Source: Warburgia ugandensis
Taxonomy: Eukaryota > Streptophyta > Magnoliopsida > Canellales > Canellaceae
Reading direction: 5' to 3'
Assembly (NCBI GenBank): GCA_035236585.1
Contig: CP141128.1
Coordinates: forward strand, 29,417,618 to 29,481,617
Length of the DNA stretch: 64,000 bases
Positions 11,064-22,030 of this stretch are shown here, one piece after another. A model generated the notes under the pieces. The model had not been told where the DNA came from. It ran no database searches and worked only from the letters and a program-made list of their open reading frames with translations. Position numbers and translations under genes: made by a program. Position 1 is the stretch's first letter. Each line of letters begins with the position of its first letter.

Positions 11064-12552
11064 GTAGGTAACCTGATACTACCCTTTTTGAAAACATAGT
11101 AATGCATCATACAGAGTTCAAAGTGGTCGCATGAAAGGCATGCTAAATTTGTAATAGGAGCACATATGTGTGCATAAAGTGTAAGTAATGCCATCTATTG
11201 AAATTCTTTATCAATCACGAGTTAGTATGCAATACTAACAGTATGTCTGAGTTTAGAAAGTCAAAATCAATAGATTCACTATATCCTGGTTATGAGATCT
11301 ACATCATATGTCAAAGCCATACGTAGTATATAATGATCAAAAAATACTTAAAGTAGTCTGCATATGAGGTAAATGATAGCATCACAAAGTAATATGCACC
11401 AGTCTCAAGTCATCTGGTCACGAGTACTCGTTTACGACCAATTTAAATGCTATATGCATATCCATACTACTGAAATCATAGGGTCACCATGCTTGCGACC
11501 AGAACCACTCTGGATCGCATGCCTCCAGTATCTAGAGACCAGTCCACCATAGCCTCCACGGCTACTATGGATATGTCCCCGAAAGGGTGCCGTGAACACC
11601 TCCAGTGGTCATCCCTATTGACCACAGTAGTCAGGGAAGGGACAAAGCCGTTTTTGGCAGCGATACTAACCACCTTTTTGGTGGTTGAGGCTGGGAGGCC
11701 AAACCCGTACCCCTCAGCATAGTGCCCACTGGGCTTAATAGCCCAAAACCATACATAGTCCATAACTCAAATCAACATAAACCATGCAATTTATGGCTTT
11801 GTTTCCAAAGTATGCAAGCATTGCGTAAAATGCCATGAATCTGTAACGTGTATAAAAACATTATTTCTCAACAGCATTCTTTAGTTAATGAAAGATTTTT
11901 CAAATACATAAATCATGCAAGCAGGTCCCGTATACTTGTATAAGAACAACATAGTTTAAAACACATGCTTAATACAATATTAAAATAAGTAACTTAATGA
12001 ACGTTTAGGATGTATTTTGAAAATAGAGTAGGATCAGACTACCTACCTCGTACTTAGTTATGTCGCTCGTGCCTGTCTTCACTTCCAGTCCGAGAACATC
12101 CTAGTAAGGTCCTGAGTGATGTTCAAACATAAGATCTAGGTGTTATTTTATGCTATTTTATTGTATAGGCTCCAAATTTGGATTTTAAAAGGTCGCGCCT
12201 TAACGGACGACCCAAATGTAGCGCCTAGGGTTTTGTGTGCCATAGTTCTGGAATGCGCTCTTTATGGTTTCTAGTATATGCGTGCGTCTTGGTCGCACCA
12301 CAACCAGGTTGGGTCATGTGCGCACGTCCGAATGGTGTGCCAGGGTGTGCAATGTTGCGCGGACGCGTCTTAGGCATAGCTATGGAGTGCTTTTGCTCCT
12401 AGGACATCCCATGAGTCCTGGTCGAGCCAAGAAAATTGTTCACACGCTACACGTGAGCAAGGACAGCCCTCAGGGAGCTTGGCACGGGTGTGTGTCAAGC
12501 CGGGCATCCTGGATTGCGCCATGCACCCTGGGATGTTCGTGCGCCCTTGGGA

Positions 12553-12553
<1 letters not shown>

Positions 12554-12587
<34 letters not shown>
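12554..12587. repeat. (CT)n microsatellite private to the 3' LTR
   Basis: A run of about 16 CT units. The other LTR reads straight from 'ggaggcactcacccg' at the same point (about 19,912), so the run arose after insertion. Confidence 0.9.
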
Positions 12588-12589
<2 letters not shown>

Positions 12590-12970
12590 TGACGGGATTT
12601 CACCCGTCTGGTTTTCCTCCCTGAGGACCGGTGATTTTCGGTCAGAAAATTCCCAGATCCGACGAGGATCTGGGCTAGGAATGAGGTAGAAAAGGAGGGT
12701 CAGTCAGGCAGCCTGGAACGGCACCCTGGTTGTCTAACCCTAGGGTTTTGTAAGGAACACATCTTCCCTAATGGGTTCTCCGGCCGGGAGACTCCAGATT
12801 CGGCCAGATTGTGGGGGACAATGGAGGGGAAAGAGAGTAGGAATGGAGTGGGGATGAGGTACCTGGACATCCACTGTGAAGTCGTCGTACGCCTGGAATC
12901 GTGTTCTCCAAACTCTCTTTGCGGGAGATTTGAACCCGAAAATACCTAGAGGAGAAGGGGGCTTGGGAGG

Positions 12971-12978
12971 TATTTATA
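12971..12978 (-). promoter_or_regulatory. TATA box of LTR-A (3' LTR)
   Basis: TATAAATA on the minus strand within CTCCTATAAATACC, in a GC-richer part of the LTR. It is conserved at 20,293-20,300 in the 5' LTR. This is the likely core promoter. Confidence 0.6.
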
Positions 12979-13433
12979 GGAGAGGGAAGGCGGTGCTACC
13001 AATGGCTGTGGTGGAAATCTCTAGAAACTAGGGGTTTCTGAAGAAATCAAGAGAGGGCTGGAGGAGGAAGAAGACAGGGTGTGCTGTTATCAAAATGTCC
13101 CCCTGTGGTTTTTGGCTTTTTCGTTTTTAGGTGCATTTTACCAAAATGCCCTCAATCTTCTAACGCTTATAACTTCGTCATACGAGCTCCGTTTTTGGCG
13201 TTCTTTGAGGCGTTGGATTTCATTTTTCGTGTAGTATCTAGTGGTACTAATTTTATTCACAAATTCCTAAGTTCCCTATGCGAATTTAGAGAAAATATTC
13301 AACCACCTAATAAGACCCTTAAACATATAATAAACATATATTTATTCCAAAATAGTCAAGTTACAAGATCATTAGCACATCACACTATGTTTGTTCTTTA
13401 TACAAAATGTCTCCAAAATGTTGGGTCATTACA

Positions 13434-13448
13434 TCATTACCCCCTTAA
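13434..13448 (-). other. Polypurine tract of the Tekay-like element
   Basis: On the minus strand, TTTTAAGGGGGTAATGA lies directly upstream of the 3' LTR start TGTAATGACCC. A purine run at this place primes plus-strand DNA synthesis in LTR retrotransposons. Confidence 0.7.
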
Positions 13449-13481
13449 AAGAATTTCACCCTCGAAATTCTCCAACCCTTT

Positions 13482-13913
13482 TCAAGAAAATAGTTCGGGG
13501 TACTTCTTTATCATTTCCGATTCCACCTCCCAAGTTTCTTCTTCGATGGTCGTATTTCGCCACAAAAATCTGACTAATGGGATATCCTTATGCTGTAGTG
13601 TCTTGATCTTTTTGTCCAGAATCTGTACTGGTTTTGTTTCCAAGGTTAAATCTGGTTGTAGCTCAGTTGGTACTTGTTCAAGAACATGTTTAGGGTCAGG
13701 CACATATTTTCTCAACATGGATATGTGAAATACATTGTGGACTTCTGATAACCGTGGTGGTAGCGCTATCCTGTAAGTAGTTTTTCCTACTTTTTCCAGG
13801 ATTTCAAATGGTCCAATGAATCGAGGACTAAGTTTTCCCTTTATCCCAAACCTCATGATGCCCTTAGTCGGAGATATCTTCACAAAGACATGATCTCCAA
13901 CTTCAAATTCCAA
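13482..13913 (-). pseudogene. Integrase C-terminus with chromodomain-like tail
   Basis: Open frame of 143 codons, minus strand. The N-terminal part shows FEVGDHVFVKISP and LSPRFIGPFEIL (integrase GPY/F-type module: GPF), then EVHNVFHISMLRKY. The C-terminal part shows PVQILDKK and VRFLWRNTTIEEETWE, the chromodomain-like ending of chromoviruses, thought to direct integration to marked chromatin. It ends at the stop just before 13,482, about 50 bp from the 3' LTR. The frame itself is intact, but it is cut off from the rest of pol by a stop at 13,914-13,922. Confidence 0.88.
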
Positions 13914-14690
13914 TTGTCTACGTCACCTATCCGTATAACTCTTTTGTCTGCTGTGAGCTGCAAGAAGCCGCTTTCTAATAAGCTTTACCTTGTTTGCCCA
14001 TTGTTCCACTAACTCTGATTGTATGATTCTGTTTTCACCAACTTCATTCCAGCATACAGGTGATCGGCAGGACCTTCCATAGAGCGCTTCGTAAGGAGCC
14101 ATTCTAATGCTTGAATAGAAGCTGTTATTATACGCAAATTCAACTAAGGGTAGACTTTCATCCCATCGTTCCTTCCAATCAATTGCACACACCCTTAACA
14201 TATCCTCCAGTACCTGAATTGTTCGCTCAGATTTGGCCATCAGTCTGAGGGTGAAAAGCCGTACTGAAACTTAATGAGGATCCTAAGGACCTTTGTACTG
14301 ACTTCTATAATTGCGAGGTAAAATGACTGTCTCTGTCGAAAATAATACTGAGTGGTATCCCATGCAAACTAACTATTTCCTTAATATATAATTGGGATAG
14401 GCTGTCAGTGGATTGATTATTTTGTATGGAGAGAAAATGTGCTGTCTTGGTTAGCCGATCGACGATCACCCAATCATATCATGTCCCTTTGGTGTCTTGG
14501 GTAGCCCTAGGATGAAATCCATAGTAATATGATCCCACTTCCATTCTAGTAGCTCAGGTGGTTGTAGTAATCATGCCGGTCTCTGATGTTTAGCCTTAAC
14601 TTGTTGACACGTCAAACATCTTGCAACAAATTCTCCTATATCTCTTTTCATACCATTCCACCAGAAATGTCACTTCAAATCTTGATACAT
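13914..14690 (-). pseudogene. Integrase core, disrupted
   Basis: Minus strand. The zinc-finger Cys pair CLTCQQVKA (about 14,600) is followed by ITMDFILGLP with the first catalytic Asp (about 14,520). A frameshifted stretch follows around the second Asp (14,260-14,470), then DGQSERTIQVLEDMLR (catalytic Glu context; the clean frame 13,923-14,240 starts near it), WDESLPLVEFAYNNS, YEALYGRSCRSP and W-NEVGE. Stops interrupt the domain near 14,670, 14,575 and 14,470. The order is normal for chromovirus integrase, but it is not functional. Confidence 0.85.
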
Positions 14691-15356
14691 CTTTGTTCCA
14701 CCAGGATGAATAGTGTACTTTGATTGGTGTGCTTCCCTTAAGATCTCTTGTCTTATCTCATCATTGGCTGGTACAACTAACCTCCCTTGCAGGTAGACAC
14801 TCTCATCCGCTATTTTGACAAATCCTGGTTTTCCAACTAATGCTTGTGTGTCAATGTCATCCTTTTGTGTCTGTTTAACTTTCTCATTAATAGTGGACTT
14901 CATAGTTAGGTGGGCTATAACGGATTTCCCATGACTTATTTCAGGTCTGCATCCTATCACCTCTTGCAGTAACTTCCATCTCCTAGAATGTAAACATGCA
15001 CATACCCCTGGTGTCTTTCTACTTAAGGCATCTGCTACAACATTTGCTTTCCTTGGATGGTAGTGGATGGTCAAGTTGTAATCTTTCAAATACTCCATCC
15101 ATCTCCGTTGTCTCATGTTTAAGTCTTGTTGTGAAAAGATGTACTTGAGACTTTTGTGATCAGTAAAAACCTCAAATGTTTCCCCATAGAGATAGTGTCT
15201 CCAAATTTTTAAGGCAAAAACAATAGCAACAAGCTCTAGGTCATGGGTAGGATAATTGACCTCATGCTTTTTCAACTGTCTAGAAGCATAGGCAATTACT
15301 TTCCTATTTTGCATAAGTACACAACCCAGACCTTGTTGGGAGGCATCACTATAGAT
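14670..15356 (-). pseudogene. RNase H domain and linker to integrase
   Basis: Minus strand. It begins with IYSDAS (first acidic residue, just after a stop at about 15,355), then [36 protein letters not shown] (Glu), [11 protein letters not shown] (Asp), [20 protein letters not shown] and VADALSRK. The integrase N-terminal His motif follows ([19 protein letters not shown], near 14,680). The frame 14,670-15,314 is open over 214 codons. The key acidic residues are all visible, so this is one of the best-preserved domains of the element. Confidence 0.88.
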
Positions 15357-16499
15357 CTAAAATTCTCCACTACCAGATGGTAAAGTAAGTACTGGTGCAG
15401 TGGTTAGTCGCCTCTTTAGTTCTTGAAAACTCTCCTTGCATGCCTGATCCCATTCAAACTTCTTGTATTTTCTCATCAATTTAATCAGGGGCAAGGCAAT
15501 GCGTGAAAAACCTTCAATAAATCTCCGATAGTATCCTGCAAGGCCTAGAAAGCTCTTTACTTCTGTCACTATTTTAAGCTGATTGCATTTCTCCACCGCG
15601 TCAACCTTTGCTGGGTCAACAGCAATGCCATCTTTGGATATAACATGACCCAGAAAATTTACTTTTTCTAGCCAAAAGTCACACTTGCTAAACTTTGCGT
15701 ATAACTTGTGTGCCTTAAGTGTATCCAGTACTATTCGAAAATGTTCTTTATGGTTTTCAGGGGTTTATGAGTAGGCTAAGATATCATCCACAAATACTAT
15801 GACAAATTTATCGAGATAGGCTTTGAACACTTGGTTCATTAGATCCATGAATGTGGCTGGTGCATTTGTCAATCCAAAAGACATCACTGTAAACTCATAA
15901 TGTCCGTATCTAGTTCTGAAGGCTGTCTTTGGAACATCTTCTTCCCTGACCCTAAGTTGGTGATATCCAGATCGTAAGTCTATTTTAGAAAAGACACGGG
16001 CTGACTGAAGCTGATCGAATAGGTCATCGATACGGGGTAAAGGATACTTGTTTTTCACTGTAACCCTATTTAGCATGCGGTAGTCGACGCAGAGTCTCAA
16101 TGACCCATCCTTTTTCTTAATAAAAAGGATTGGGGCTCCCTAAGGAGATACACTAGGCCTGACGAATCCTTTGTCTAGCAATTCCTGTAACTGGGTCTTC
16201 AACTCCTTTAGCTCTGCTAGGGCCATTCGATATGGTGCCTTTGATATGGGGGTTGTGCCAGGGATCAGGTCAATAGTAAAATCTATCTCTCTTTTTGGTG
16301 GTAACCCTGGTAAGTCTTTAGGAAAAACCTCTGGAAATTCGCTAACGACATCTACCTCTTCTAATTTAGGCTTTAAGACCTCCGTGACTTCTATTTTAGC
16401 CAAAAAGAACGAACATCCCTGAGCAATGTGCTTTGTCGCTTTTATAGCAAAAATAACACATGCTCCTGCATACTCTCTCCTTCCTTGTAAAGAGACCAC
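15357..16499 (-). pseudogene. Gypsy reverse transcriptase, two stops
   Basis: Minus strand. It opens with LPPKREIDFTIDLIPGTTPI and APYRMALAELKELK, then LLDKGFVRPSVSP. The RT core shows [64 protein letters not shown] and the catalytic FVDDIL (Asp pair codons at 15,783-15,788). After the stop at about 15,764 come the thumb and connection: LGHVISKDG, VDPAKV, EVKSFLGLAGYYRRFIEGFS. In-frame stops lie at about 16,140, 15,764 and 15,355. Length and order are normal for a Tekay-like element. Confidence 0.9.
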
Positions 16500-16870
16500 C
16501 CTCCCTCTAGGAAGGTGAAAAATAATCTTCTACTGCTAACAATCAACTGTTGCATTATACCCAACTAACCAGTCCATCCCAAGTATGACGTCAAAATCTG
16601 TCATATCTAAGTGGATGAGGTCTACACTCATTAGAGTGCTCTCGATTACAAGAGGAACATCCTGGAAGTAGGTGTGGGTGAAAATTCACTTTCCTACAGG
16701 TGTCATGACTTCGAAGGAGAAGTCTAAGTCCTAGACTATCATATCCATGGAAGAGGCAAATTCACCAAATATGAAGGAATGAGTGGAACCAGTGTCAAAC
16801 AATACTTTAGCAGATCTATCACAGATATGAAGCGTACCTTCTACTACGGCGTTGGATGCTTGCGCTTGTC
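16500..16870 (-). pseudogene. Retropepsin (protease) domain, stops
   Basis: Minus strand. The catalytic motif LFDTGSTHSFIFG lies at 16,764-16,802, followed by a domain with VIESTLMSVDL and DFDVILGMDWL (about 16,575), typical of Gypsy aspartic protease. In-frame stops lie near 16,733, 16,690 and 16,535. It lies between gag and RT as expected. Confidence 0.85.
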
Positions 16871-17897
16871 CTGAGGTAATGGCGAATACTCGTCCTTGAT
16901 TTCGAGGGACGTGATTCTCCTTAGGATCTTCTTCTGTCTTCTTCTTAGGGCAAGTCTTGGCTATGTGTCCTGTCTCTCCACAGTTGTAACACGGAAATTG
17001 GGGTAAGGTACATGGCCTACCGGGGTGATATCTATTGCATCTTGGACAATTCTTGATGTCTGGCCTTCTTCCTTTAGGATCGAACGGTCTTTTGGGTGGT
17101 TATCGAGGTCCAAAAGATTGGATAGGTCTTTTGCCTTTATCATTTTTCCCTTTATTATTGTTCTTCGCATCTCTAGTAGCATGTGTTCTTTGATAATCTT
17201 TTTCAAAGAGAGACGCCATTTCTACTGCTTTTGCTACAGTGGTTGGTTGGAATCCTATTACTCGGTTTCTGAGGCCCGAATGTAGTCCATCAACGAACTT
17301 CTCTGCAGCGTCTTCCTCTCTGGAGCAAGCATTAGGTGCAAATCTACATAGACTTATGAACTTGTTTTCATACTGTTGTACGGAGAGGTTACTTTGCTCC
17401 AGGTTCATGAATTCTTTTTCCTTCCGTTTTCGTATATGGCGGCGATAGTATTTTTCATTAAATACTTCTTTAAAGTCTTCCCAAGGTATAACATTATTCT
17501 CTTCAAAATAGGTTCTCTCGATCGTTTCCCACCAAAAGCCTGCCTCGCCTTTTAGTATGAAACTGGCCATGGCAACTTTCCTATCCTCTGGGATTTTCAT
17601 AGCCTTGAATAATTTTTCTACATCAAAGATCCATTTTTCTACTGTTGCAGACTCATCTTCCCCTGGGAATGATGGGGCCATCTTCTGAAATCGTTCTAGC
17701 TGGGCCTTTGTCCTATCGGCAATTCTTTTTGGAGAAGAGGCTCTTGCCGCGGGTGCTTGTTGTTGGTTCTACATGAACTGCCCTATGTGTTGCATGAATA
17801 GCTAAAAGGCTCCAGCCATTCCATTACCAGCTCCAGCGGAGGCGGCTGGAGGATTATCAGGTCTTGGGGCTTCACCTCCTCTTCTCCTTGGTGGCAT
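16871..17897 (-). pseudogene. Gag with zinc knuckle, stops
   Basis: Minus strand. The start ATG at 17,897 opens MPPRRRGGEAP, a usual chromovirus Gag beginning, but stops follow near 17,801 and 17,771. A long clean frame (17,100-17,681) holds the capsid-like region: FPGEDESATVEKWIFDVEKL, GEAGFWWETIE, WEDFKEVFNEKYY and FVDGLHSGLRNRV. After a stop at about 17,100 come NCPRCNRYHPGRPC and the CCHC knuckle CYNCGETGHIAKTC (16,950-16,991). Gag packages element RNA into cytoplasmic particles. The domain order is intact; the reading frame is not. Confidence 0.9.
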
Positions 17898-18012
17898 CTG
17901 GTTTAAAGTCAATCTCTACCTTTAGGGGATTCTTACCCTATTGGTTTGCCTATTAATATATCTTGATTATAAGTCCTTTTTCATAACTGGGCTGTGAATA
18001 ACATGAACCTGG

Positions 18013-18024
18013 GCTTTGGTACCA
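18013..18024 (-). other. Primer binding site, initiator-Met type, diverged
   Basis: On the minus strand TGGTACCAAAGC lies two bases inside the 5' LTR, followed by CCAGGTT. The usual initiator-tRNA-Met complement is TGGTATCAGAGC, so two of twelve bases differ. The following CCAGGTT also fits the tRNA. Confidence 0.75.
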
Positions 18025-18417
18025 ACTGTCATGACCCGGGTTTTTCAATGCCGTTTTTAGTAAAAACACAGGGAGATCGATCTCTAGTTTTAAAACAATT
18101 TATGCACAAGAATGCAGGAAAATTTCCTTCTTTTTCAAAAAAACATTGTATAAAGAGCCCGAGTGTCAAAATGAACGCTCAATGCATAGTGCTATGGCAA
18201 TTTTTAAACCAAATCAAAATAAGTAATTACTCCTAGGATTGTTAGTCACAGCCAAAGCTACAACAAATACTTATAATCAAGATTATAGTAGTTTCTCAAG
18301 GAAATCACTAATTAAATCGTACCTTTGCCTACTTGACTTTGGTTTTAATGCCTCCTACTATTTCTTCTATTTATCTTTTGTTTGATCTGAAAAGTAATGG
18401 ATTGGGTTGAGTATTTA

Positions 18418-18436
18418 TCATACTCAGTAGGTAACC
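18418..18436. promoter_or_regulatory. LTR-A stem-loop (5' LTR)
   Basis: TGAGTAT (18,418-18,424) and ATACTCA (18,430-18,436), loop TTATC, 391 bp from the LTR end beside the primer binding site. Identical to the 3' LTR structure. Confidence 0.6.
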
Positions 18437-20292
18437 TAATACTACCCTTTTTGAAAACATAGCAATGCATCATACAGAGTTCAAAGTGGTTGCATGAAAG
18501 GCATGCTAAATTTGTAATAGGTGCACATATGTATGCATAAAGTGTAAGTAATGCCATCTATTGAAATTCTTTATCAATCATGAGTTAGTATTCAATACTA
18601 ACAGTATGTCTGAGTTTAGAAAGTCAAAATCAATAGATTCACCATATCCTGGTTATGAGATCTACACCATATGTCAAAGCCATGCGTAGTATATAATGAT
18701 CAGAAAATACTTAAAGTAGTCTGCATATGAGGTAAATGATAGCATCACAAAGTAACATGCACCGGTCTCAAGTCATCTGGTCATGAGTACTTGTTTACGA
18801 CCAATTTAAATGCTATATGCATATCCATACTACTGAAATCATAGGGTCACCATGCTTGCGACCAGAACCACTCTGGATCACATGTCTCCGGTATCTAGAG
18901 ACCAGTCCACCATAGCCTCCACGGCGACTATGGATATGTCCTCGAAAGGGTGCCGTGAACACCTCCAGTGGTCGTCCTTGTTGACCACAGCAGTCAGGGA
19001 AGGAACAATGCCATTTTTGGTAGCGATACTAACCACCTTTTTGGTGGTAGAGGCTGGGAGGCCAAACTCGTACCCCTCAGCATAGTGCCCACTGGGCTTA
19101 ATAGCCCAAAACCATACATAGTCCAAAACTCAAATCAACATAAACCATGCAATTTATGACTTTGTTTTCAAAGTATGCAAGCATTGTGTAAAATTCCATG
19201 AATTTGTAACGTGTATAAAAACATTATTTCTCAACAGCATTCTTCATTTAATGCAAGATTTTTCAAATACATAAATCATGCAAGCAGGTCCCGCATACCT
19301 GTATAAGAACAGCATAGTTTAAAACACATGCTTAATACAGTGTTAAAACAAGTAACTTGATGAACGTTTAGGATGTATTTTGAAAATAGAGTAGGATCAG
19401 ACTACCTACCTCGTGCTTTGTTATGTCGCTCGTGCCTGTCTTCACTTCGAGTCCGAGAACATCCTGGTAAGGTCCTAAGTGATGTTCAAACATAAGATCT
19501 AGGTGTTATTCTATGCTATTTTATTGTATAGGCTCCAAATTTGGATTTTAAAAGGTCGCGCCTTAACGAACGACCCAAATGTAGCACCTAGGGTTTTGCA
19601 CGCATAGTTCTAAAATGCGTGCTTTATGGTTTCTAGTATATGCGTGCGTCTTGGTCGCACCGCAACCAGGTTGGGTCATGTGCACATGTCCAAATGGTGT
19701 GCCAGGGTGTGCAATGTTGCGCGGACGCATCTTAGGCATAGCTATGGAGTGCTTTGGCTCCTAGGACATCCCACGAGTCCTGGTCGAGCCAAGAAAACTG
19801 TTCTCAAACGACACTTGCGCGAGGACAATCCTCAGGCAGCTTGGCACTGGTGTGTGTCAAGCCGGGTGTCCTGGACTGTGCCGTGCACCCTGGGACGTTT
19901 GTGCGCCCCTAGGAGGCACTCACCCGTCTGGTTTTCCACCTTGAGGATCGGTGATTTTCGGTCGAAAAATTCCCAAATCTGACAAGGATCTCGGCTGGGA
20001 ATGAGGCGGAAAAGGAGGGTTAGTCAGGCAACCTGGAACGACACCCTGGTTGTTTGACCCTAGGGTTTTGTAAGGAACCCATCTTCCCTAATGGGTTCTC
20101 CGGCCGGGAGAAGCCAGATTCGGCTGGATTGTGAGGGACAATGGAGGGAAAGAGAGGAGGAATAGAGTGCGGACGAGGAGGTACCTGGACATCCACCGTG
20201 AAGCCGTCGTACGCCTGGAATTGTGTTCTCCAAACTCTCTTTGCCGGAGATTTGAACCCAGAAATACCTGGAGGAGAAGGGGGCTTGGGGGG

Positions 20293-20300
20293 TATTTATA
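20293..20300 (-). promoter_or_regulatory. TATA box of LTR-A (5' LTR)
   Basis: TATAAATA on the minus strand in context CTCCTATAAATACC, conserved with the 3' LTR. It would drive the genomic transcript of the element. Confidence 0.6.
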
Positions 20301-21904
20301 GGAGAGGGAAGGCAGTGCTGCCAATGGCGGTGCTAGCATTGGCGGTGGTGGAAATCTCTGGGAACTGAGGGTTTCTGAAGAAATTGAGAGAGGGCTGGAG
20401 GAGGAAGAAGACAGGGGGGCCATTATCAAAACAGCCCCTTGTGGTTTTTGGCTTTTTCGTTTTTAGGTATATTTTACCAAAATGCCCTCAATCTTCTAAC
20501 GCCTATAACTTTATCATACGAGCTCCGTTTTCAGCGTTCTTTGAGGCGTTGGATTCCATTTTACGTGTAGTATCTAGTGGTACTAATTTTATTCACAAAT
20601 TCCTAAGTTCCCTATGTAAATTTTGATCAAAAATTCAACCACCTAATAAGACCCTTAAACATATAATAAACATATATTTATTCCAAAATAGTCAAGTTAC
20701 AAGATCATTAACACATCACACTATGTTTGTTCTTTATACAAAATGTCTCCAAAATGTTGGGTCATTACAAATTAAGCTTGCCCACCGGCCACCTGCATCT
20801 CTATTTTATGTAAGAAAGTTGATATTTATTATTCCTCATTTAAGACTCCATTTGCATGGTTGTTTTGGATTAGATCTGTGATCTGATCTTATATGTGTTT
20901 TATATTATGTTTGTTATCTCTTCAATTTGCTGGAACAATTGAGATTTAGCATGATTAGCTTGATTTTCATAAATATGTGTACTTCCATTGATTTTTGCTA
21001 GTTGTAAGCTTTAACAATCTTAGAGATCATGTGAATTTAGTAAGTTGTGATTTTTGTGTGCTTCATATATTTGGAAAGTTAGTATATTACTTTGTTTTGA
21101 TTATAAGAATGTATGATGACATTTTGTGCAATTGGAAGTATTTGATTTAAGGAATTGATATGATAAATTAGCAAGTTCAGATACCTACTAAATATAGACT
21201 TTTGGAATGTTTCTAAAAATAGAATATTGCTATTATGGAATTGAATTTTTGGAAACTTTGTTATGCCTAATAAAATGGCTAGGTTATGAAAAGGAATGTT
21301 TTGATAACTTAAACATTATTCGTGTTGAAATCATACTGTTGCTTCACATTTAAATCATGAATATGGGAAGCCATCTTTCAGGAGGTAAAACACGTGCAAA
21401 TGTTAGAGAAGTGGTGGACTATCTTGGAGCACAAATTCCCATAAATAAAATAAGAATTTGATGCCTTAATCATGCCCAATATGGGTGGTGTTTGGCCATA
21501 AGAAACATGCAAACAATGGTGACATGACCTAGCTAATAACTAAGCAATACAAATCCTAAGGAAAAGTGACATAAAGTGGAAGAACCCTAAATTTTTAAAT
21601 TCCATTTCAAATGATTATGAATTACTTTTGATAAGTGCAAACATGTTCATGTTTATGTTACACAAAATTTTACCTTTAGAAAGACACCTAATTGAACCTC
21701 AAAACCTTAAAATTTGAACTGTACTTGGAAGAGTTCAAATGAACAAGTTATGACACTTTAAGGATGAAGGATATTTTAGTAAAATTAGGATAAAAAAAAA
21801 ATGCACGCATTAGCAAATGAGTGGGGGGCCAAATTGATGTTGATACACCTTCCTTCTTAAGTTGAATGTAACAAACTACAAGGTCTATTCCACAAGGCAC
21901 AATA

Positions 21905-22030
21905 AGCACAAACACGGAGAAAATCGAGGGAGAAGAAAGAAGAGGAGAAGAGGAAGAAGGAAGGAGAGGATAAGAAGGAGAAAGGAGAGAGAGGAAAGAA
22001 GAAAGAAGAAAGAAGAAAGAGAAAAATTCG
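21905..22030. repeat. Purine-rich low-complexity tract
   Basis: Almost pure A/G on the plus strand (agaagaaag- and aggaagaagg-type runs). It generates Lys/Arg/Glu-rich and Phe/Ser/Leu-rich open frames on opposite strands that should not be taken as genes. Confidence 0.85.

Larger units (their letters stand above)
10664..13433 (-). repeat. LTR-A, 3' LTR of the Tekay-like element
   Basis: 2,770 bp, bounded by TGTGACGACC and GGGTCATTACA on the plus strand. It aligns along its whole length with 18,027-20,769. It differs from its partner by scattered substitutions and by a (CT)n insertion at 12,554-12,587. It carries a TATA box (minus, 12,971-12,978) and a small stem-loop at 11,045-11,063. Open frames within it (for example 11,476-11,763, 12,264-12,689 and 13,081-13,728) have counterparts in the other LTR but match no protein I recognise. 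Confidence 0.92.
10664..20769 (-). mobile_element. Full-length Tekay-like Ty3/Gypsy chromovirus
   Basis: A 10.1-kb element on the minus strand. It has 5' LTR 18,027-20,769, primer binding site 18,013-18,024, gag from 17,897, protease, reverse transcriptase, RNase H, integrase and a C-terminal chromodomain-like segment ending at 13,482, a purine tract at 13,434-13,448 and 3' LTR 10,664-13,433. LTRs start TGTAATGACCC and end TCATGACA or CGTCACA in the sense direction. The long LTRs, domain order (gag-PR-RT-RH-INT-chromodomain) and terminal chromodomain place it in the Tekay/Del group of chromoviruses. The coding region has several stops and at least one integrase frameshift, so this copy is dead. 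It sits in the CACTA spacer at the edge of a minisatellite. Confidence 0.92.
18027..20769 (-). repeat. LTR-A, 5' LTR of the Tekay-like element
   Basis: 2,743 bp, bounded by TGTCATGACCC and GGGTCATTACA on the plus strand. It matches 10,664-13,433 throughout and lacks that copy's (CT)n run. It has a short duplication near 20,320-20,345. TATA box at 20,293-20,300 (minus) and stem-loop at 18,418-18,436. By eye the pair differs at several percent of positions, so the insertion is not recent. Confidence 0.92.

Noticed and set aside
12264..12689. 141-codon open frame in LTR-A with a Ser/Leu run
   Set aside because: The run is translated (CT)n microsatellite. The partner LTR keeps only part of the frame, and no family match is visible.
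13081..13728. 215-codon plus-strand open frame
   Set aside because: It is antisense to the integrase/chromodomain frame 13,482-13,913 and to the LTR start. The minus-strand frame has clear Gypsy motifs and explains it.
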